From: Chlamydiota bacterium | GTDB taxonomy: Bacteria; Chlamydiota; Chlamydiia; Chlamydiales; Simkaniaceae | Assembly (NCBI GenBank): GCA_029556005.1 | Contig: JAKQGT010000125.1 | Coordinates: 1 to 5,346, forward strand | DNA: 5,346 bases | Reading direction: 5' to 3' | Part shown: positions 1-5,346 of the stretch, in pieces | How the letters are laid out: every line of letters begins with the position of its first letter | Numbering within the stretch: the stretch's first letter is position 1 | Translations under genes and position numbers: made by a program | Notes under the pieces: model-generated | What the model was told of the DNA's origin: nothing | Seen by the model: the letters and a program-made list of their open reading frames with translations, nothing else | Databases searched by the model: none

Positions 1-941
1 GTGTAATTTTCAAGAACTTGGAATTCAGCTTCTTCTGATGAGTTTTTTCGAACAGAGTTTAGGAGTTCTTTCTGTGCGATTTGAGCCATTTCAGAGAGCG
101 TGATAAATGTAGCAAGAGGTTTTATTGAGAGGATGTTTCTAGAATTAACAATTTTCCCATCTGAAACGAAATAGTTGTTTTTAACAAGATTTTCGGGTTT
201 GTGATCACAAATAAAATAAATGAGTTTAGCTGGGACTATTTTATTAAAAAGGAAGCGTGGCCAATAAAACTTTGCATAGGCACTCACGCTAAGATGAAAG
301 AATTTTTGTAAAAATGGAATAGATTTTTTCAGTTTTTTTAGTTTGTTTTTCTGGATTAAAAAATGTTTAAGCTCTTTTGTAAAAGATTCATCCACAGACC
401 ATGTTTTTGGAGGTGATGGAGTAAAAATAGGGATCTCTATCAAACTTTTTTCTGAGGGAGGAGCTTTAAGTTGCGGTGCATAAAGATTGGCGAAATATGG
501 TTGGTGATTAGAGTAAGCGAAAGGAAAGGATTTTCCTCCGGCATGTACGGAGGTATCGCAATAGAGTCCATTAGAAATAAGGAGCTCATAATATTCTTTT
601 TTAGGACCAATTCTATTAAGCCGAAAAGCAATCAACTGGTATTCAGAATGAATGGCTTTTAAAATGGATTCTAAATGCTCTTTGCTTTTTTTGAGAGATA
701 GGTTTGTGAAGGGCGTATTTAAAAGGAGCTGAACATCATGCCCTTTTTGAATGGCTTCTTTCCAAAGTCTTTCGATGCAAGGCTTTTCCTTACTTTTAAA
801 GTAATATTCCATATCAGCCATGATGGTCATTTTGAAGACAGATCCATCATAGAGATTTAAGAGCTCTTGTATGAGAGAGATGGTTTTATCTGATTCGTGA
901 TTAATGGTAATGGCTGTTAGATTTTGTATAGACTTACTCAT
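1..941 (-). CDS. Polysaccharide-deacetylase-like (NodB-fold) protein with altered metal site, C-terminus beyond left edge
   Basis: An uninterrupted frame runs from ATG at 941-939 to the left edge, giving 313 complete codons without a stop. It begins MSKSIQNLTAITINHESDKT. The family call rests on a collinear set of motifs: TITINHESD near 10-18 (first strand, usually TIDxED), VFKMTIMADMEYYF (35-48), GHDVQLLLN (67-75; usually GHDVQLHLHP), FRLNRIGP (106-113) with NGLYCDTSVHAGGK (124-137; usually R-G...LG--DSSV--GG), and LATFITLSEMAQIAQ (276-290) near the end. In relatives this fold removes acetyl groups from glycans using a divalent metal. Here the two histidines of HLHP are replaced (Leu73, Asn75) and the first-strand Asp reads as Asn14, so deacetylase activity is doubtful. 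No signal peptide is evident, so it is probably cytoplasmic. Given a length near 320 in relatives, little is likely to be missing. The family assignment is from memory of motifs and is moderately sure; that it is a real gene is very sure. Confidence 0.72.
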   Translation of the reverse strand, partial: MSKSIQNLTAITINHESDKTISLIQELLNLYDGSVFKMTIMADMEYYFKSKEKPCIERLWKEAIQKGHDVQLLLNTPFTNLSLKKSKEHLESILKAIHSEYQLIAFRLNRIGPKKEYYELLISNGLYCDTSVHAGGKSFPFAYSNHQPYFANLYAPQLKAPPSEKSLIEIPIFTPSPPKTWSVDESFTKELKHFLIQKNKLKKLKKSIPFLQKFFHLSVSAYAKFYWPRFLFNKIVPAKLIYFICDHKPENLVKNNYFVSDGKIVNSRNILSIKPLATFITLSEMAQIAQKELLNSVRKNSSEEAEFQVLENY

Positions 942-977
942 TTATCTGTGTCAGTTATTTATAATTCTTGGACGCCT

Positions 978-1007
978 ATTATACTGTTGGAGGGATTTTA
1001 TACTCAA
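978..1007 (-). promoter_or_regulatory. Putative sigma70-type promoter for the deacetylase-like gene
   Basis: On the minus strand a consensus -10 box TATAAT lies at 983-978, with TTGAGT (4 of 6 match to TTGACA) at 1007-1002, separated by 18 bases. Transcription would start near 971, leaving an untranslated leader of about 30 bases before the ATG at 941. The -35 box coincides with the outer end of the inverted repeat. No good Shine-Dalgarno precedes the ATG (the leader ends ACACAGATAA). The perfect -10 is persuasive, but the region is AT-rich and chance matches occur. Confidence 0.45.
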
Positions 1008-1066
1008 ACAACTTCAAAAGTTGGATTTTTGACTACGCCAAATCCAACTTTTGAAATTGTTTGAGT
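1002..1066 (-). repeat. Long near-perfect inverted repeat at the flippase 3' end (hairpin)
   Basis: Arms 1002-1028 and 1040-1066 pair at 26 of 27 positions around an 11-base loop (1029-1039). The only non-Watson-Crick position is 1012/1056, which is C/A read on the plus strand but G.U in minus-strand RNA, so the hairpin is fully paired in the transcript of these genes. Two more pairs (1000/1068 and 999/1069) follow after one mismatch. Each arm is itself nearly palindromic: CAACTT (1009-1014) faces AAGTTG (1018-1023), and CAACTT (1045-1050) faces AAATTG (1054-1059). The stop codon and about 17 codons of the flippase lie within it. In the minus direction it is followed by ATAAAATCCCTCC, not a U-run, so it is not a standard intrinsic terminator; it may stabilise the mRNA 3' end, attenuate transcription, or be a dispersed palindromic repeat. 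Confidence 0.9.
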
Positions 1067-2327
1067 GTATGTTGATGAAAACGGAAATTAACACAAAAAA
1101 ATAAATAATCGCCCAAGAAATGCCTATTCCCTTAATACCCATATCAGGAACCAACACAAGACTAAAAAGGAATTTGAATCCTAAGGCTACTCCCCAAATT
1201 GTTACCAAACTCCAGGGGAATTTAATGGAGATAATGTACTGAGCTAAAATTGTTTGAATTGAAAGGAAAAAGAATCCAGGAAGAAGATAGAGAAGCGTTC
1301 TATGACAGGGAATAAATTCCGCACCAAACATCCACTGAATAGGAGCTTTCCAAACTATAACAATGCATGCAGCTAAAAGAATCACGACACTAGATCCCAG
1401 GGTAGTTTTTTTTGTCATGATCCACTTTTTTTTAAGATCTGATTCAATACAGAGTTTAGGATGAAGAATCGCTGCTACAACAGATGAAAACATAAGGAGA
1501 ATATCAATTAGAGTTAGGGCTAGCGAAAAATAACCAACGGCTTCAAGGTTTTGAAAGCGTTGGAGCATAAAAATATCGAGACGCATAATCCCCCAAGCAA
1601 AAAAGCAAGCAAGATAAGCTTTTCCCCCGTAAAAAAAATTCTCTTTAAGTAGTGATAAAGAAGGTTTCGTTAACCCCTTTGGAGATTTAAAAAAAGCCTT
1701 TAACATGTAGATTATAGAAACCATGAAAGCAGCGCCTTGAAAAACTGTGGCCGTAATAGGCGATAAATTTCCTGTAAAGATGCAACCTAAAATGAGAAGA
1801 GTATTGATAAGCTTATTTAAAACTTCGCTCCGATTGTAGTTTTTAAATTTTTGCAGTCCAGTTAAAAGGCCTTGAAACAGTAAAAAGCAAATATTCAGTG
1901 GGATATTTACTAAGCACAAACATAAAAGAAAAAAGGATAAGGAATCTTTTCCCAGGATATAGTGACGCAAACAAAAAATTAGTCCCATAAGCAAAACTCC
2001 CATTGCCATACTGATTACAAAAGAGTTAGTAATCATGGTGGGTAATAGAGAAGGATTTTTTGAGACATGAAAAGTATTTGCACTATGAAATCCTAAGAGA
2101 CCTAACTGAACTCCTAATGCTGTAATCGCTGTTGCTATTCCAAATAGTCCTCGCCCTTCGGGTCCTAGTAACCGAGCTGTAAAAATCGATGTGATAAAAC
2201 CTAAAATTAAGACAATCCCACGACTTGCTAATGCAGCCATCACTTTTTGAACGAAATCAGTTTGAATCAACTGGCGTAATCGAAGGAGTCGAGGATAAAA
2301 AAATTTTACTCTGGAGTTTTCTATCAT
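1014..2327 (-). CDS. Wzx/MATE-like polysaccharide (lipid-linked oligosaccharide) flippase
   Basis: I choose the ATG at 2327-2325 (437 residues) because it forms an ATGA overlap with the methyltransferase stop; a TTG 63 bases further upstream would extend the frame to 458 residues but runs deep into that gene. The protein is very hydrophobic with about 12 predicted membrane segments, roughly at 33-50, 62-81, 101-120, 130-150, 170-185, 190-211, 233-247, 262-288, 311-327, 343-365, 371-392 and 399-420. The N-terminal SRGIVLILGFITSIFTARLLGPEGRG (34-60) matches the usual opening of the polysaccharide biosynthesis/Wzx (RfbX) family: first helix, then ARLLGPEGRG-like loop. Such proteins move undecaprenyl-linked glycans across the inner membrane. 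Asp251 and Arg249 in MRLDIFML resemble the charged helix-7/8 entry seen in relatives. The last 17 or so residues (from about 421) are encoded inside an inverted repeat and may be a late addition. Expression probably depends on coupling to the preceding gene. Confidence 0.88.
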   Translation of the reverse strand: MIENSRVKFFYPRLLRLRQLIQTDFVQKVMAALASRGIVLILGFITSIFTARLLGPEGRGLFGIATAITALGVQLGLLGFHSANTFHVSKNPSLLPTMITNSFVISMAMGVLLMGLIFCLRHYILGKDSLSFFLLCLCLVNIPLNICFLLFQGLLTGLQKFKNYNRSEVLNKLINTLLILGCIFTGNLSPITATVFQGAAFMVSIIYMLKAFFKSPKGLTKPSLSLLKENFFYGGKAYLACFFAWGIMRLDIFMLQRFQNLEAVGYFSLALTLIDILLMFSSVVAAILHPKLCIESDLKKKWIMTKKTTLGSSVVILLAACIVIVWKAPIQWMFGAEFIPCHRTLLYLLPGFFFLSIQTILAQYIISIKFPWSLVTIWGVALGFKFLFSLVLVPDMGIKGIGISWAIIYFFVLISVFINIHSNNFKSWIWRSQKSNF

Positions 2328-3169
2328 GATTTGTGTGGTTTTTTTATCGCATGTCCAACCACATACCACCCCCAATGCTTTTCCAGCCAATGGACAAAAC
2401 GGGGAGAAAGATTAGGCCAGATATGCTTCATTAATCTTTGACAAGGAAAGTCTGCAAGCTCAAGTTTACGGACCCATAAGTCAAAGACGTGAAAATCTGA
2501 TTGTTTTAAAAGCTTTTTGAGTTTTCTTTTTGTATAAACGTTTACAAGGACAGCGGGAGCATCTTCTGAATTTATACTGGACTCAATCGTAGAGCGCCGT
2601 TTTTTCATGGAATACTTAAAGATTCCTCCTTTAAGAATATATTCAAAAAGAAACACCGTTAAGATATAAAAGATCGAATGTTTATGATAGAGAATCACAT
2701 AAAACTCTCCATCTTTTTTGAGCACTCTATTGGCTTCTTTAAAGCTTTGCTTCATATTGGGCGTATGATGAAGCACTCCATTAGAGTAAACGATATCGTA
2801 TGTATGATCGGAAAAAGGGAGATTTTCAGCATCACCTAGGTGAATCTCTGGATTGAAGCCATAATAAGAAAGGTTTTGTTTTGCTCGTTTGATATTTTCA
2901 GTTGCGATATCGATTCCTGTATAGTCGCATTGATTTAGACAAAACTCATAAGCATCAAACCCTTGACCACAGCCCAGCTCGAGTACCTTCTTTTTAGCAA
3001 AAGATTTAAAAGGAATGGTATCTAGTAACGTGCGTAGTTCGTGTGTATTTCGCAGGTGTTTTACCTTTTCGAAATACTCTTTTTCACCTGGGGATTCATT
3101 GGGAGCATGGGACCATCCAGCTGGACTTTTGCTCCAAAATTGACTAGCATTTTGTTTTTCTATTTCCAT
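2324..3169 (-). CDS. Class I SAM-dependent methyltransferase
   Basis: The protein has 281 residues. The Rossmann-like methyltransferase core is clear: motif I VLELGCGQG (62-70) for SAM binding, acidic post-I GIDIA (85-89, Asp87 expected to hold the ribose), motif II GDAENLPF (112-119), SNGVLHHTPN (129-138) and VLKKDGEF (149-156). This is the Methyltransf_11 pattern. A hydrophobic stretch at about 165-183 (FYILTVFLFEYIL) followed by the basic KKRR may give peripheral membrane contact, which is inference. The C-terminal part (about 210-281) is rich in Lys, Trp and His and is not recognised. The ATG at 3169 lies 6 bases after the asnB stop, with an AAAGGG ribosome-binding-like sequence inside the last asnB codons. 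Its stop overlaps the flippase start as ATGA. The acceptor is unknown; a sugar hydroxyl or the glycan end is the likely target given the neighbours, though a lipid or quinone substrate cannot be excluded. Confidence 0.88.
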   Translation of the reverse strand: MEIEKQNASQFWSKSPAGWSHAPNESPGEKEYFEKVKHLRNTHELRTLLDTIPFKSFAKKKVLELGCGQGFDAYEFCLNQCDYTGIDIATENIKRAKQNLSYYGFNPEIHLGDAENLPFSDHTYDIVYSNGVLHHTPNMKQSFKEANRVLKKDGEFYVILYHKHSIFYILTVFLFEYILKGGIFKYSMKKRRSTIESSINSEDAPAVLVNVYTKRKLKKLLKQSDFHVFDLWVRKLELADFPCQRLMKHIWPNLSPRFVHWLEKHWGWYVVGHAIKKPHKS

Positions 3170-3175
3170 AGTGAT

Positions 3176-5077
3176 TTATCCCTTTATAAAAGTTTTCCAC
3201 CAGAGAGCAAGGTTATAGAGGTACCAGGCTCGAGGACCATCCCCTTTATTTAAATGGGTTTCAATAGCGGAATAATCGAGAAGGTCTGTTTCTTGGCAAA
3301 AGGATTTGAGTTCGGTTTTCATTTCTGTTCCTAGGCGATCAAAGAACCATTCATGAATGGGAACACCAAACCCTTGTTTTTGGCGATCAATGAGGGAGTC
3401 GGGAATGACACCACGTACAGATTTCTTCAGGATGGATTTGAGATTCCCCTTTTTTGTCTTTATTTTTTGGGGAATACTCATGGCAAGTTCGACGAATTTG
3501 TGATCGAGGAAGGGGACGCGTCCTTCTAAGCTTACCCCCATACTCATTTTGTCTACACGCATTAAGAGAAGTTCGGGAAGACGGAGATTGAGATCGAGGT
3601 AGGACATCCAATTTAAGGGTTTTTGCTCCCACGCTTTTTCTTTAAAGCGGTTATAGATAGGGCTGAGCACTTCCCAAGAGGTCGTAGAGGCAAACTTTTT
3701 CCGGAGCGAGGGAGAAAGGAGGCGGTGTTTTTCTGCTTCATTAAAAGCTTCTGCCCCTCCCCAAAAAACAGGTTGGTTTAAGCTCCCTCGGCGGAGGAGT
3801 TCGTACTGTCTTGAGAATTCTTTTCCAATCGCTTTTCCATAGGCCATGCCGAGTTTTTTTAAGGGGCGCATCAACGGGATGCGGTTGAGCTGTTCCAAGC
3901 GCAAGGCTGTTTTCCAAGAGGGATACCCCCAAAAGAGCTCGTCAGATCCCTCACCAACTTGGCAAACAGTCACTCCATGATCGCGGGCGAGTTTGGAGAC
4001 GTAGTAGACAGGAATACAGACGGGATCGGCAATGGGTTCATCTTGGAGGTGGATCATTTGAGGAAGAAAATCTAAAAGGTCATCTAGAGTGAGTTGCCGT
4101 TCATGATATTTTGCACCGATCAGATCAGCCATCTGTTTAGCATAGTGGAGTTCGTTTTGGTAGGTAGTGTAATTCCCTTTATAGCCAATAGAAAAGGTTT
4201 TGATTTGTGAAGAATTTTCTGCTGAAAAAAGGGCTGCATTGGTACTCGAGTCAATGCCTCCCGATAGAAAGATCCCGACAGGTACGTCGCTGATGCCCCG
4301 GTAACGGACTGCTGTTTTGAGTTCCGCCAGAAGCCTTTCTGAGATCTCTTGTTCGGATAGGTGAGAGAGAGGGGTGGTATGGTCCCAAACATCCCAGTAG
4401 CGGTTCTCTTTGATTGTTCCTTCTTCATTAATGCGAAGAAAAGTGCCACCAGGAAGTTTTTTGATCCCTTCGAATAGAGTATTAGGAGTGGGAGTGGTCA
4501 GGAATGAGAGGTAGTGATAAAGACTTTCTTCATTCACTGCGCGGGTTTGCTCGGGATCTTGAAGTAACGCTTTGATTTCGGAGGCAAAGGTAAGCCTTCC
4601 ATTATGGATACTATAGTAAAGCGGTTTGACTCCTATGCGATCACGTACAAGGTAAAGCTCTCTTTTTTTTGCATCCCAGATAGCGATAGCAAACATTCCA
4701 CGAAAGCGGTGGATACAATCGATCCCCCAAAGTTCAAAGGCTCTTAAAATGACTTCTGTATCGGAATGATCTGTTATCCAGGGTTTGGGGGAGAGTCTTT
4801 CAATTTCTTTCCGGAGTTCTTGGTGGTTATAAATCTCGCCATTAAAAGTAATCCAAACAGTTTTTTCGGGATTGCCCATAGGTTGAGCCGCTTTTTCGGA
4901 TAGGTCAATAATGGAGAGGCGGCGGTGACCAAAGCCGACGCGCCCATCAGGGGAAACCCAAGTTCCTGCCCCATCGGGCCCTCGATGGATCATGGTATCA
5001 CGCATCTTCCTGAGATAGGACTCAGTGATGGTAAAGGAAGAATTCTTAAAGGCTAGAGCGCCGTTTATTCCGCACAT
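3176..5077 (-). CDS. asnB: AsnB-type glutamine-hydrolysing amidotransferase (asparagine synthetase family)
   Basis: This complete 633-residue protein is of normal length for the AsnB family. The start is fixed by MCGI: Cys2 becomes the N-terminal nucleophile of the class II glutaminase domain (about 1-215). That domain also shows RGPDG (32-36), GHRRLSIIDL (50-59), FNGEIYN (78-84), HSDTEV (104-109) and RDRIGVKPLYY (145-155). The synthetase domain (about 240-580) has the ATP-binding PP-loop SGGIDSS (272-278), HLQDEPIADP (343-352), GEGSDELFWGY (375-385), RVDKMSM (507-513) and EGRVPFLDH (518-526). No catalytic motif is missing, so it should release ammonia from glutamine and use an adenylated carboxylate. 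It could make free asparagine, but within a polysaccharide cluster between an oxidoreductase and a methyltransferase it may instead amidate a sugar carboxylate, as proposed for WbpS-type proteins; sequence alone does not separate these. No clear Shine-Dalgarno precedes the ATG, which suggests coupling to the overlapping upstream gene. Confidence 0.93.
   Translation of the reverse strand: MCGINGALAFKNSSFTITESYLRKMRDTMIHRGPDGAGTWVSPDGRVGFGHRRLSIIDLSEKAAQPMGNPEKTVWITFNGEIYNHQELRKEIERLSPKPWITDHSDTEVILRAFELWGIDCIHRFRGMFAIAIWDAKKRELYLVRDRIGVKPLYYSIHNGRLTFASEIKALLQDPEQTRAVNEESLYHYLSFLTTPTPNTLFEGIKKLPGGTFLRINEEGTIKENRYWDVWDHTTPLSHLSEQEISERLLAELKTAVRYRGISDVPVGIFLSGGIDSSTNAALFSAENSSQIKTFSIGYKGNYTTYQNELHYAKQMADLIGAKYHERQLTLDDLLDFLPQMIHLQDEPIADPVCIPVYYVSKLARDHGVTVCQVGEGSDELFWGYPSWKTALRLEQLNRIPLMRPLKKLGMAYGKAIGKEFSRQYELLRRGSLNQPVFWGGAEAFNEAEKHRLLSPSLRKKFASTTSWEVLSPIYNRFKEKAWEQKPLNWMSYLDLNLRLPELLLMRVDKMSMGVSLEGRVPFLDHKFVELAMSIPQKIKTKKGNLKSILKKSVRGVIPDSLIDRQKQGFGVPIHEWFFDRLGTEMKTELKSFCQETDLLDYSAIETHLNKGDGPRAWYLYNLALWWKTFIKG
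3177..3187 (-). promoter_or_regulatory. Ribosome-binding-like site for the methyltransferase
   Basis: On the minus strand the sequence AAAGGGATAA sits in the last codons and stop of asnB, placing the purine-rich AAAGGG about 11 bases before the methyltransferase ATG at 3169. It supports that start and suggests that ribosomes finishing asnB can reinitiate here. It is a partial match to the Shine-Dalgarno core, so its strength is unknown. Confidence 0.4.
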
Positions 5078-5346
5078 AATTGTTGTTCGACTTTAAGGCT
5101 GATTTCGGTCGCTTGGAACTGTTGCCAAAGAGGGATCGGCCAAGTTGCTCCGGTTTGAATTGCTTGGGCAAAGGCAGCGAGTTCTTCTTTTTGCCCTTTT
5201 TGGGCGATTTGGCTCGAGTAGCCGGGCTCTTTCGAGCCAAATAGGGTGACTTTTTTGTAGTCTTCTAAGACGTAAACTTTTCCATCGGCATAAACTTCCA
5301 TGTGTTCTTTGGGATAGTCTGGAGAGCCGAGGGAGGTGTAGGTCAA
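5065..5346 (-). CDS. Gfo/Idh/MocA-family oxidoreductase, C-terminal part (partial, N-terminus beyond right edge)
   Basis: The reading frame is open at the right edge, so only the last 93 residues and the TAA stop (5067-5065) are present; the leftmost visible codon is TTG and need not be a start. The visible part begins LTYTSLGSPDYPKEHMEVY, then VYVLEDYKKVTLFG, and ends with a KGQKEELAAFAQAIQTG...WPIPL segment. This pattern (PKE-E-ADGKV-LEDYK, then KG-KEEL-AF--AI--G--PIP) is typical of the C-terminal substrate-binding domain of Gfo/Idh/MocA NAD(P)-dependent sugar dehydrogenases, and particularly of the long 'bi-domain' forms with an N-terminal alcohol-dehydrogenase-like half found in polysaccharide loci. 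The NAD-binding Rossmann fold and catalytic lysine region lie outside the window, so the exact substrate and the bi-domain assignment are inference. Its stop overlaps the next gene by 13 bases, implying co-transcription. A cytoplasmic sugar-nucleotide oxidation or isomerisation role is likely. Confidence 0.75.
   Translation of the reverse strand: MTYTSLGSPDYPKEHMEVYADGKVYVLEDYKKVTLFGSKEPGYSSQIAQKGQKEELAAFAQAIQTGATWPIPLWQQFQATEISLKVEQQLCAE

Noticed and set aside
471..662. Short plus-strand open frame of 63 codons
   Set aside because: It lies wholly opposite the deacetylase-like gene, has no recognisable motif or ribosome-binding site, and that gene's frame is well supported by family motifs.
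1..941. Possible glycosyltransferase identity for the left-edge gene
   Set aside because: No DXD or glycosyltransferase signature was seen, whereas the order of GHDVQ, R-x-G, DTSV-GG and the FITLSEMA end fits the polysaccharide-deacetylase-like family.
1002..1066. Calling the inverted repeat an intrinsic (Rho-independent) terminator
   Set aside because: The stem is AT-rich and is followed by ATAAAATCCCTCC on the minus strand, with no U-run; the plus-strand flank has none either. It is reported as a repeat with unknown function.
2150..2166. Small CCC-TTC-GGG palindrome
   Set aside because: It is explained by codons for the conserved GPEGRG loop of the flippase and is too short to stand out.
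3041..3253. Plus-strand open frame of 70 codons across the asnB/methyltransferase junction
   Set aside because: It is antisense to two well-supported genes and their junction; there is no evidence that it is translated.
3387..4974. Several minus-strand open frames of 60-110 codons inside asnB
   Set aside because: They are out-of-frame shadows of a complete, motif-rich asnB gene, with low-complexity basic translations and no family resemblance.

Overview
This window comes from a bacterial surface-polysaccharide (O-antigen, capsule or exopolysaccharide) biosynthesis locus. All five protein-coding genes lie on the minus strand, so the locus reads from the right edge to the left edge. The organism cannot be named from the sequence. 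Dense packing, stop/start overlaps, moderate-to-low GC and lysine-rich proteins fit several lineages, including environmental chlamydiae or low-GC gammaproteobacteria; this is only a weak guess.

Layout in transcription order: (1) 5346-5065, the C-terminal end of a Gfo/Idh/MocA-type oxidoreductase entering from the right edge; (2) 5077-3176, a complete glutamine-dependent AsnB-type amidotransferase that overlaps gene 1 by 13 bases; (3) 3169-2324, a class I SAM-dependent methyltransferase starting 6 bases after the asnB stop; (4) 2327-1014, a Wzx/MATE-like polysaccharide flippase joined to gene 3 by an ATGA overlap; (5) 941-1, a polysaccharide-deacetylase-like protein running off the left edge. 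Genes 1 to 4 look like one translationally coupled operon. Gene 5 follows a 72-base gap that carries a plausible sigma70-type promoter.

A likely division of labour is that the oxidoreductase and amidotransferase prepare or modify a sugar precursor (for example a uronic acid converted to a uronamide), the methyltransferase adds a methyl group, and the flippase moves the lipid-linked glycan across the inner membrane. The deacetylase-like protein would act on the glycan, or has taken a non-catalytic role because its usual metal-binding histidines are missing. The pathway is inferred from families and gene order; the sequence does not show substrates.

The most unusual structure is a 65-base near-perfect inverted repeat (1002-1066) that covers the last 17 or so codons of the flippase gene and ends against the putative promoter of gene 5. 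It has no U-tract, so it is not a textbook terminator. Base composition also changes sharply near 3180, with the amidotransferase and oxidoreductase more GC-rich than the three genes downstream. I found no RNA genes, CRISPR array or insertion sequence.
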